NCBI GenBank assembly: GCA_045628085.1
Contig: JAZQOZ010000157.1
Location: forward strand, 6,940-70,939
DNA length: 64,000 nt
Reading direction: 5' to 3'
DNA from: Firm-04 sp045628085
GTDB lineage: Bacteria > Bacillota > Clostridia > Oscillospirales > Ruminococcaceae
Part shown: one piece after another, positions 1-7,029 of the stretch
How positions within the stretch are numbered: position 1 is the first letter of the stretch
How the letters are laid out: each line of letters opens with the position of its first letter
The notes under the pieces: generated by a model
The model's input: the letters and a program-made list of their open reading frames with translations, nothing else
What the model was told of the DNA's origin: nothing
The model's database searches: none
Made by a program: the position numbers and the translations under genes

Positions 1-882
1 ATAGTCAAACGGTGCTTTTGCGGGGATATAGAGCAGGGAATTATAGGTAACAGTACCCTCGCTGCGGTTATGGATATGCAGCAGCGGATTGCCGTTGTAA
101 TCGAAGAATTTATCACGGTAGAATTTGTTGTAATCCTCATCGGTCAGCTCATTCTTATTCTTTTTCCACATCGGTGTCATGCTGTTGAGTGTTTCGACTT
201 CGATATGTGTTTCATATTCAGATTCGCTGCCCTCTTTGAGTTTTTCACGGCTGACTTCCATGCGGATGGGGAAGCGGATATAATCGGAATATTTCTTGAC
301 AAGCTCGCGGATGCGGTATTCTTCCAGAAATTCGGAATACTTTTCGTCATCGGTATCTTCGAGCAGTTCCAGAACGATCTCCGTGCCGGCATCCGATTTT
401 GTGCAGGTGTCGATCGTGTAGCCGTCAGCGCCTTCCGACTGCCATTCGTAAGCGGCATCCGAGCCGAATGCCTTTGTGCGGACGGTCACGCGCTTTGCGA
501 CCATGAAAGCCGAATAGAAACCAACGCCGAACTGTCCGATGATATCGGTATTCTCGTCGAGCGTGTTCTCTGTTTTGAATGCACGCGAACCGGAATGTGC
601 AATGACACCGAGATTCTGTTCGAGTTCTTCGGCGGTCATGCCGATACCGTTATCAATGATCGTGAGCGTGCGCTTTTCCTTATCCGGACGGATCTCAATA
701 AAGAAGTCATCGCGGTTTCTGCCGACGGTTTCATCTGTCAGCGAACGAAAATAGAGCTTGTCGATCGCATCGGATGCATTGGAGATCAGCTCGCGCAGAA
801 AGATCTCTTTGTGTGTATAGATCGAATGGATCATCAGATCCAGCATACGTTTGGATTCAGCCTGAAATTGCTTTTGTTCCAT
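1..882 (-). CDS. htpG: Chaperone protein HtpG (Hsp90), N-terminal part
   Basis: This is a cytosolic ATP-dependent chaperone of the Hsp90 family; 294 codons are visible and the C-terminal part lies beyond base 1. The start at 882 reads MEQKQFQAESKRMLDLMIHS. The GHKL ATP-binding signatures are visible: LRELISNASDAIDKL near residue 27, DNGIGM near 75 and GQFGVGFYSAF near 112. The gene stands alone behind its own sigma-A promoter (940-967), with a perfect CIRCE element between promoter and start codon, so heat-inducible repression by HrcA is expected. In Bacillus subtilis htpG is not a CIRCE gene, so the wiring differs from that model. Confidence 0.95.
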   Translation of the reverse strand, partial: MEQKQFQAESKRMLDLMIHSIYTHKEIFLRELISNASDAIDKLYFRSLTDETVGRNRDDFFIEIRPDKEKRTLTIIDNGIGMTAEELEQNLGVIAHSGSRAFKTENTLDENTDIIGQFGVGFYSAFMVAKRVTVRTKAFGSDAAYEWQSEGADGYTIDTCTKSDAGTEIVLELLEDTDDEKYSEFLEEYRIRELVKKYSDYIRFPIRMEVSREKLKEGSESEYETHIEVETLNSMTPMWKKNKNELTDEDYNKFYRDKFFDYNGNPLLHIHNRSEGTVTYNSLLYIPAKAPFDY

Positions 883-908
883 GAAAACAGTCACCTTTCC
901 GAAATAAA

Positions 909-935
909 TTAGCACTCCTATGTACCGAGTGCTAA
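909..935. promoter_or_regulatory. CIRCE operator (HrcA binding site) of htpG
   Basis: A perfect TTAGCACTC-N9-GAGTGCTAA inverted repeat lies 27 bp upstream of the htpG start, just after the expected transcription start. It matches the CIRCE consensus with no mismatch in either arm. HrcA binding here would block transcription at normal temperature. Confidence 0.95.
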
Positions 936-939
936 TATC

Positions 940-967
940 AGTATACCACATTTTCAGAAAAAAGCAA
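940..967 (-). promoter_or_regulatory. Sigma-A promoter of htpG
   Basis: On the minus strand a -35 TTGCTT (962-967) and a -10 TATACT (940-945) are separated by 16 bp. The start point would fall at the edge of the CIRCE element. Confidence 0.75.
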
Positions 968-1045
968 GCCCTCTTTCTGAATTTTCACATATTTTTCACA
1001 CAGACGTATCTGCGTCTTTTTTAGAAAACCTTAATAAAAATGGAC

Positions 1046-1074
1046 TTGCAACTTTCTGCCGAAGCGTGTATAAT
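1046..1074 (+). promoter_or_regulatory. Sigma-A promoter of the two-component operon
   Basis: A -35 TTGCAA (1046-1051) and a consensus -10 TATAAT (1069-1074) with a 17-bp spacer lie 43 bp upstream of the response-regulator start. The promoter is divergent from that of htpG. Confidence 0.75.
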
Positions 1075-1116
1075 AAGAGTACAGCTTGGTGTATCCCGAA
1101 AGGAGTGTGTCATTTT

Positions 1117-1809
1117 ATGGAAACGATTTTGATATGTGACGATGAACGTGATATTGTATCGGCGCTGAGTATCTATCTGCGTGCCGAAGGATGGGAGACC
1201 GTCTGCGCCTACTCCGGCAGAGAGGCTGTCGAGATCGCGCGGACACAGAATATCCAGCTTATTCTGATGGACATTATGATGCCGGAAATGGACGGCATCG
1301 CGGCAATGACCGAGATCAGAAAAAACAGCAATGTTCCTGTGATCCTGCTGACTGCCAAATCGGAAGATGCCGATAAGATCCTCGGTCTGAATGTCGGCGC
1401 GGATGATTATATTACAAAGCCTTTTTCACCGGCAGAGGTCGTAGCGCGTGTGCGCTCTCAGCTTCGCCGTTATCTGCGGCTCGGTGCGGCAGAGGCAGAC
1501 GATCCCAATATTCTGACGGTCGGCAGTATCTCACTGGATATGAAGGCGCGTTCTGCAACGCTGGACGGCGTGCCTGTTCCGCTGACACCGATCGAATATG
1601 AGATCCTTTCGCTGCTGATGCATAATATCGGGACGGTTTTTCCGCCGCGTGAGATCTATCAGGCAGTCTGGAAGGCGAATCCGATCGGCTCGGAAAATAC
1701 CGTTGCCGTGCATATCCGGCATCTGCGCGAAAAGCTGGAGATCAATCCGCAGGAGCCGCGTCAGATCAAGGTGGTCTGGGGGCAGGGCTATAAGCTCGAA
1801 AAGCCCTGA
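1117..1809 (+). CDS. OmpR/PhoB-family response regulator
   Basis: This is a 230-aa transcription regulator with an N-terminal receiver domain (residues 1-120) and a C-terminal winged helix (about 135-228). The acidic pocket DDE at 8-10 and the phospho-acceptor Asp52 in LILMDIMMPEMDG are present, as are the conserved Thr (LLTAKSE) and Lys (ITKPF). The winged helix ends with VWGQGYKLE, typical of the family. ATG 1117 is chosen because AAAGGAG precedes it by about 10 bp; an upstream in-frame ATG at 1066 has no ribosome site and overlaps the promoter. The sensor kinase follows 20 bp later, so the pair is an operon. The stimulus is unknown. Confidence 0.92.
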   Translation: METILICDDERDIVSALSIYLRAEGWETVCAYSGREAVEIARTQNIQLILMDIMMPEMDGIAAMTEIRKNSNVPVILLTAKSEDADKILGLNVGADDYITKPFSPAEVVARVRSQLRRYLRLGAAEADDPNILTVGSISLDMKARSATLDGVPVPLTPIEYEILSLLMHNIGTVFPPREIYQAVWKANPIGSENTVAVHIRHLREKLEINPQEPRQIKVVWGQGYKLEKP

Positions 1810-1829
1810 AAGGGGTGTATTGATCCTTC

Positions 1830-4319
1830 ATGTCAAAAACACAAACGCATAACAGCACGTTCTGCGCAATTTCTGTGATCCTCTCGATCGTATTCATGTG
1901 GGGGTTCGGTATTGCGCTGCTGACCGTGATCCTGAACTGCGGCATCGGCTATTCCGACGATAACAAGGCGGATTTCCGCAGGCTCTTTCTGGAAATGACC
2001 GCGCAAAATGAAGAACCGCTTGTGGAAGCCTATCTGCAAATGTATCTGCACAGTCAGCAGAATGATGAGGCTTCGATCAGTCTGACGCAGGCGCTTCATA
2101 CCTATCAGTCGCATTTTGCACCGGAAAATACCAATTTCCGCTTTGACGCAATGGACAGCGACGGCAAACTGCTCCTGACAAATGATCCCGATTCCGGCAG
2201 CGGCGTACAGATGCTTGCCTCACAGGTCACTACGGCAGATATCATACTTGGTGAGCGCGGCTATCAGATCCGCCGGCATTTTGACGATCCGGCAGAATCT
2301 TATGAGAGCATTGTCTGCGGTGATGCTTCCGCGTATCTGGATGCGCCGCATGAATACCAGCTCTGGTATTTCACAAATGACCGCGTCGATTCGGTCTACC
2401 ATGAAGGACTGAATCTGCGGATGTATGCAAATCCTTATGTTGAATACCGGATATTTGATTCCAAAGCGGCAGCAAAGGATTTCGACTATTCAGCCGTATA
2501 CGGCGAAAAGTGCAGCTGGGAGATCGTTGTATCATCGGAAGTGCCGGAAAATGTCCTGTCACAGTTCGCTGACGCACAGCAGACGTATGCCAATCTGGGG
2601 AATACTGTGGTTGTCCGTATCAGTGCCTACGGATCGTGTGAGGAAACGCACGATACGCTCGATCATTATTACGAAATGAAACGGAACGGACAGGTCGTGA
2701 CGGCGGGGGATCCGGAGCTTGAAACATTGCTGACAGGCGGACTTGATATCACGATCCGTGCTTCACATACGGATACGCTTTCCTGCTATATCCGAACATA
2801 TCTGCCGGAGAAAATGGAAACAGATGATACGATCCGCTCGAATTATGCAGTATTCTCGCTGCTGTTCCGGCATTCGGAATGGTTCGTGATGCTGATGTTT
2901 ATTCTGCTGGTCATGACCGTGATCACGCTGATCGCAATGTGTGCCGCCGCGGGACCGCGTGATGATGCCGGAAATCTGATCGTATCGCGTGTGCATGAGA
3001 TCGCGTATGAATGTTTCTGGATTCTGCCGCCTGCATCGCTGCTCGGTTCGCTTGTGGTACTGCGATTTCTCTTCGACATCAGCACATCATACCGTATCAT
3101 TGCAATTTTCTGCATCGGCATGATAATGTGTATCGCGGCGTGCTGTGTTCTGTGGCTTTATACGACCGCGATCCGCACCAAAGCCGGCACATTCTGGAAA
3201 AGCTTCGGCATTGTACGTTTTTTCCGGTTCCTGTTCGGGATGTTCCGTTACAGGACATTTGCGGTGATCGCGCTGCTGCTGCTTTCCGGACTGCTGTTTG
3301 TTTTGAATGCGTTTATCCTGCCGAGTTCCGAAAAGGAAGGCGCTGTGGTGATCTGCTGTGCGGATGTTCTGGTGCTGATCGCTGTTATATACGGTGTCTA
3401 TGCGTATTTTGAGCTGCACAGACACGTTCAGGAGATCGAGAAAGGCAATTTTCAGCCTGCATCGCATCCCGTGCCGCTTGGCGGCGATTTTGAAAAATTC
3501 GACGGCTCGCTCAACGATATCACGCACAGCATCGAGGAAATTGTTGCACGGCAGACAAGGGCGGAGCATCTGCGGACGGAGCTGATCACCAATGTTTCGC
3601 ATGACCTGAAAACGCCGCTGACTTCTATTGTCAATTATGTCGATCTGCTGAGCCGTGAACCGATGCAGACCGAAGCGGCAGGGGAATATCTGGAAGTGCT
3701 GCGCAGACAGGCGGCTCGCCTGAAAAAACTGACGATCGACCTTGTGGACGCATCAAAGGCATCGACCGGCAATCTTTCCGTTGAACTGATGCCGACTGAT
3801 ATACAGGTGCTGATCGCGCAGATCGCCGGAGAATATGAGGGGCAGCTTGCCGAAAAAGAATTATCGCTTGTGCTGAATGTGCCGGATGAACCGATGATGA
3901 TCCTTGCGGACGGCAGACAGATCTGGCGCGTATTTGACAATCTGCTGAATAATGCCTGCAAATATGCACTCTCCGGTACCCGTGTGTATCTGGATGTTTA
4001 CGCAGAAGATGAACACGCGAAAATTTCGCTCAAGAATATATCGGCACAGCCGCTGAATGTTTCGCCGGAAGTGCTGATGGAGCGTTTTATCCGCGGCGAT
4101 GCATCCCGTCATACTGAGGGCAGCGGTCTGGGACTTTCGATCGCGCGTGATCTGACTGCTCTGCAAAACGGCAGGCTGACACTCAGTACAGACGGCGATC
4201 TGTTTAAGGCGCATCTGGAATTTCCGCTTTATCATTCGCCGGGGACAGAAACGATACCGGATGAAACGATATCTGCGGCTGAACCGGCAGGATCGGAAAA
4301 TTTGCGGAACAAAGTTTGA
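1830..4319 (+). CDS. Multi-pass sensor histidine kinase
   Basis: This 829-aa membrane kinase is the partner of the upstream regulator. A first membrane segment (about residues 12-36) is followed by a large extracytoplasmic sensor region of about 300 residues. Several membrane spans follow between about 345 and 525, then a linker, a HisKA domain with phospho-acceptor His591 (TNVSHDLKTPLTS), and a HATPase_c domain with N box DNLLNNACKYA and G box GSGLGLSIARD. The combination of one outer sensor and a cluster of extra spans is unusual compared with simple two-span kinases. It ends just before the terminator-like hairpin at 4435. The ligand cannot be inferred. Confidence 0.9.
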   Translation: MSKTQTHNSTFCAISVILSIVFMWGFGIALLTVILNCGIGYSDDNKADFRRLFLEMTAQNEEPLVEAYLQMYLHSQQNDEASISLTQALHTYQSHFAPENTNFRFDAMDSDGKLLLTNDPDSGSGVQMLASQVTTADIILGERGYQIRRHFDDPAESYESIVCGDASAYLDAPHEYQLWYFTNDRVDSVYHEGLNLRMYANPYVEYRIFDSKAAAKDFDYSAVYGEKCSWEIVVSSEVPENVLSQFADAQQTYANLGNTVVVRISAYGSCEETHDTLDHYYEMKRNGQVVTAGDPELETLLTGGLDITIRASHTDTLSCYIRTYLPEKMETDDTIRSNYAVFSLLFRHSEWFVMLMFILLVMTVITLIAMCAAAGPRDDAGNLIVSRVHEIAYECFWILPPASLLGSLVVLRFLFDISTSYRIIAIFCIGMIMCIAACCVLWLYTTAIRTKAGTFWKSFGIVRFFRFLFGMFRYRTFAVIALLLLSGLLFVLNAFILPSSEKEGAVVICCADVLVLIAVIYGVYAYFELHRHVQEIEKGNFQPASHPVPLGGDFEKFDGSLNDITHSIEEIVARQTRAEHLRTELITNVSHDLKTPLTSIVNYVDLLSREPMQTEAAGEYLEVLRRQAARLKKLTIDLVDASKASTGNLSVELMPTDIQVLIAQIAGEYEGQLAEKELSLVLNVPDEPMMILADGRQIWRVFDNLLNNACKYALSGTRVYLDVYAEDEHAKISLKNISAQPLNVSPEVLMERFIRGDASRHTEGSGLGLSIARDLTALQNGRLTLSTDGDLFKAHLEFPLYHSPGTETIPDETISAAEPAGSENLRNKV

Positions 4320-4381
4320 ATACAGATGCTCTGCAAAATTGTGCAATATACAGAAAAGCAATGGAAAAGACCGCGAATCTC

Positions 4382-4410
4382 TTGCATTTTTGCGGAAAAA
4401 GTGGTATGAT
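4382..4410 (+). promoter_or_regulatory. Sigma-A promoter of the rimP-nusA-infB operon
   Basis: TTGCAT (4382-4387) and TATGAT (4405-4410) are separated by 17 bp. The expected start is near 4417, only about 18 nt before the terminator-like hairpin at 4435, so that hairpin belongs to the operon's 5' leader. Confidence 0.65.
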
Positions 4411-4434
4411 ATGAAATAGTGAATGATGAGATAA

Positions 4435-4470
4435 AGAAAGACCGGAAAAACAATTCCGGTCTTTCTCTTT
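4435..4470 (+). terminator. Intrinsic terminator or leader attenuator before rimP
   Basis: A perfect 13-bp stem (AGAAAGACCGGAA, 4435-4447, with its complement 4454-4466) has a 6-nt loop and is followed by CTTT TA. It ends the kinase transcript and also lies inside the leader of the promoter at 4382-4410, so it may attenuate the downstream operon. Confidence 0.8.
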
Positions 4471-4531
4471 TACAGATTTCAGTCAGCAGGACGGAATGCC
4501 GCAGTGTACTCCGCCCGACGAAAGGAGAAAT

Positions 4532-5050
4532 ATGAAAATCAGAAAATTCGGCAGCACGGAAGCGAAGATTTATGAGCTGGTCCATCCGATCGCAGAGGAA
4601 CAGGGACTGATCGTCTGGGATGTGCGGTATGAAAAGGAAGGCGCAATGTGGTATCTGCGCGTGTTCCTTGACCACATGGAGCGTCCGGTCAATATTTCGG
4701 ACTGTGAAGCCGTCACAAGACCGCTGAATAAGCTGCTTGACGAAACCGATCCGATCCCGCAGACCTATACATTGGAGGTCGGCTCTGCCGGACTGGAACG
4801 TGAACTGATCCGCGAAACGCATTTCGATGCCTGCGAGGGCAGCAAGGTGCGCGTTCGTCTGATCCGTCCGCTGGAAAACGGCGAAAGAGAACTGGTCGGA
4901 ACGCTGACCGGCTGTGACCGTGAAACAGTAACCGTTGATACGGACGGTACGTCACAGACGCTTCCGCTTTCCGGCATTGCATTTGTCAAACTGGCGGATT
5001 TTGATGAGGATGAAGTGAAGCGTGCGGCGGAAGAAAAGGCTGAAAAGTAA
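4532..5050 (+). CDS. rimP: Ribosome maturation factor RimP
   Basis: This 172-aa protein assists maturation of the 30S subunit and is the usual first gene of the nusA-infB operon. The N-terminal alpha/beta domain contains VWDVRYEKEG and LRVFLDHMERPVNISDCEAVTRPL, followed by LEVGSAGLERELI, all hallmarks of the family (YlxS/YhbC), and then an SH3-like C-terminal domain. ATG 4532 has AAAGGAG 5 bp upstream. nusA follows after 76 bp, consistent with a shared transcript. Confidence 0.95.
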   Translation: MKIRKFGSTEAKIYELVHPIAEEQGLIVWDVRYEKEGAMWYLRVFLDHMERPVNISDCEAVTRPLNKLLDETDPIPQTYTLEVGSAGLERELIRETHFDACEGSKVRVRLIRPLENGERELVGTLTGCDRETVTVDTDGTSQTLPLSGIAFVKLADFDEDEVKRAAEEKAEK

Positions 5051-5126
5051 CAGCCGCAGTTTAATATAGTATATCATTATAGTGACAGCTCCGGCGGGAG
5101 CTGATACTTTCAGGAGGAAAAATGCC

Positions 5127-6314
5127 ATGAACAAGGATAACAAGGATTTCTTTGAGGCGCTTTCGGAACTCGGCAGCGAAAACCGCGTAGAGCAGGCGAT
5201 GCTTGTCGAGAAGATCGAAACAGCTATGCTCAAGGCTGCGCAGAAAGCGTACCCCTACGCTGAGGATGACGATATCCGCGTGGAGATCGAACCGGCTGCA
5301 AAACGTTTCGATATCTTCATGAAAAAGAGCGTAGTCGAGGGTGAGCCGAAAACGGATTATGAGGTCAGCTACATGATCGCTAAAATGTACGATCCGAACT
5401 GTGAGCTCGGCGACCTTGTGGAATGCAAGCTCGATCCGGTCAAATTCGGCAGAAGTATTGCACAGTTTGCAAAGCAGAGCATCCGCGGCGATCTCCGGAC
5501 GATCAACCGTCAGCAGATGATGGAGAAATTTGAATCCAAAGAACACGAGATCATTACCGTAAAAGTGACGCAGGTCGATCCGGTGCGCGGTACGGTGACT
5601 GTTGAATACGATCACACCGAGCTTTATCTCTCCCGCAATGAGCAGCTCTTTACCGAAACAATGATCGACGGCAAGCCGGTCAGAGTGTATGAGCAGCTGA
5701 AGGAAGGAGATTTTATCAAGGTCTTTGTTACAACGATCGCAAACCGTGAGAAAAAGCCGATCGTCCGTATTTCCCGTGTGGACAGAGGCTTTGTCGAAAA
5801 GCTTTTTGAGCAGACGATCCCCGAGATCGCAGACGGTACTGTTGAGATCCATGCAGTATCCCGTGAGGCAGGCTTCCGTTCCAAGATCGCGGTCAGCTCA
5901 CATGATCCGAATGTTGATGCGATCGGTACCTGCATCGGACCGCACAGCACCCGTATCAATACCGTTCTGAATGAACTGCACGGAGAGAAGATCGACATTA
6001 TTCCGTATTCCGATGATCCGGAGGAATTTATCACCCGTGCGCTTGCACCGGCAACGGTCATCTCGACCACCATTTCCGATGAAGGAAACCATGAGGCAAC
6101 GGTCGTCGTCCCGAACGATCAGCTTTCGCTTGCGATCGGCAATAAGGGACAGAATGCAAAGCTCGCTGCAAAGCTCACCGGCTATAAGATCGACATCAAG
6201 CCGGAATTCCCCGATCCGGAGCCGGAAGAGGATGATGTTCATGCAGAGGGCTATGAGATCCTTGAGGATGCCGCAGAGCTGGATCAGCTTGACGGCGGCA
6301 GCGCTGAGGTCTGA
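5127..6314 (+). CDS. nusA: Transcription termination/antitermination factor NusA
   Basis: This 395-aa RNA-polymerase-binding factor controls pausing and termination. It has an N-terminal polymerase-binding domain (about 1-125), an S1 domain (about 135-200), and two KH domains containing IGTCIGPHSTRI and LAIGNKGQNAKLAAKLTGYKIDI. It lacks the extra C-terminal repeats of proteobacterial NusA, as is usual in Firmicutes, and ends in an acidic tail. ATG 5127 is preceded by AGGAGG (5112-5117). rnpM starts 6 bp after its stop. Confidence 0.97.
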   Translation: MNKDNKDFFEALSELGSENRVEQAMLVEKIETAMLKAAQKAYPYAEDDDIRVEIEPAAKRFDIFMKKSVVEGEPKTDYEVSYMIAKMYDPNCELGDLVECKLDPVKFGRSIAQFAKQSIRGDLRTINRQQMMEKFESKEHEIITVKVTQVDPVRGTVTVEYDHTELYLSRNEQLFTETMIDGKPVRVYEQLKEGDFIKVFVTTIANREKKPIVRISRVDRGFVEKLFEQTIPEIADGTVEIHAVSREAGFRSKIAVSSHDPNVDAIGTCIGPHSTRINTVLNELHGEKIDIIPYSDDPEEFITRALAPATVISTTISDEGNHEATVVVPNDQLSLAIGNKGQNAKLAAKLTGYKIDIKPEFPDPEPEEDDVHAEGYEILEDAAELDQLDGGSAEV

Positions 6315-6319
6315 ACCGT

Positions 6320-6619
6320 ATGACACCGAAAAAGCTCCCGATGCGGATGTGCCTCGGCTGTAATGAAATGAAGCCGAAGCGTGAGCTGATCCGCGTCGTT
6401 CATCAGAAGGACGGTACGATCCTGCTCGATGCAACCGGAAAACAGGCAGGCCGCGGCGCGTATATCTGCCCGAAACCGGAATGCCTGAAGGCGGCGCGAA
6501 AAGCAAGACGGCTCGAAAAAGCGTTTTCCTGCCGTATCTCCGAGGAGATATATGATTCGCTTGAAGCCGCTCTGCAATCGGCGGAGAACGCTGAACAGGA
6601 GGGTGCTTCCGATGCCTGA
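6320..6619 (+). CDS. rnpM: RnpM/YlxR, RNase P modulator (DUF448)
   Basis: This 99-aa basic RNA-binding protein lies between nusA and the L7Ae-like gene, its standard place. The family signature MRMCLGCNEMKPKRELIRVV near the N-terminus and GRGAYICPKPEC near residue 50 are clear. Work on B. subtilis YlxR assigns it a role as an RNase P modulator. Its last codons overlap the start of the next gene by 8 bp. Confidence 0.92.
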   Translation: MTPKKLPMRMCLGCNEMKPKRELIRVVHQKDGTILLDATGKQAGRGAYICPKPECLKAARKARRLEKAFSCRISEEIYDSLEAALQSAENAEQEGASDA

Positions 6620-6929
6620 TGCAGCCGAAAACCGCTTGACCGCCAGTCTTACCATGTGCCGGAAGGCAGGAAAGCTCCTGCTCGGTTTCGATGCGGTCAA
6701 GGAGGCGGCGCAGCAGGGGAATGTCAGATTATTTCTGCTCTCTGCGGATGCTTCCGCCAAAACGGAAAAAGAAATCCGATTTTTTGCCGGTACGCTTCCC
6801 GTCCGGAAGCTGCCGATGGATATGGATACGCTGAAACTGTATTTCCGGAAACGGACTGCTGTATTCGGCGTCTGTGAGGACGGATTCGCGGCAAAAATGC
6901 TTTTGCTGCTGCCGGAATCCGAAGAATGA
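6612..6929 (+). CDS. ylxQ: L7Ae-family ribosomal/K-turn protein YlxQ
   Basis: This 105-aa protein belongs to the L7Ae/L30e/S12e/Gadd45 family, which binds kink-turn RNA. Typical features are TMCRKAGKLLLGFDAVKEAAQQG and VRLFLLSADASAKTEKEI. ATG 6612 is chosen because AGGAGGG (6597-6603) inside rnpM precedes it by 8 bp; longer in-frame extensions have no ribosome site. The 8-bp overlap with rnpM suggests translational coupling. Confidence 0.9.
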   Translation: MPDAAENRLTASLTMCRKAGKLLLGFDAVKEAAQQGNVRLFLLSADASAKTEKEIRFFAGTLPVRKLPMDMDTLKLYFRKRTAVFGVCEDGFAAKMLLLLPESEE

Positions 6930-7029
6930 AGTAAACCAAACGTATCTGCACCCCGAATCGGCTGCGGATACGATGAAGCCCATTGCGGTTTTGCATAGAC
7001 CGCAGAAAACCGATAGGGGGTATTTGCCT

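Noticed and set aside
1002..1022. AGACG/CGTCT hairpin with T-run between htpG and the response regulator
   Set aside because: Only 5 bp of stem and no transcript that would need it; both flanking genes are transcribed away from it.
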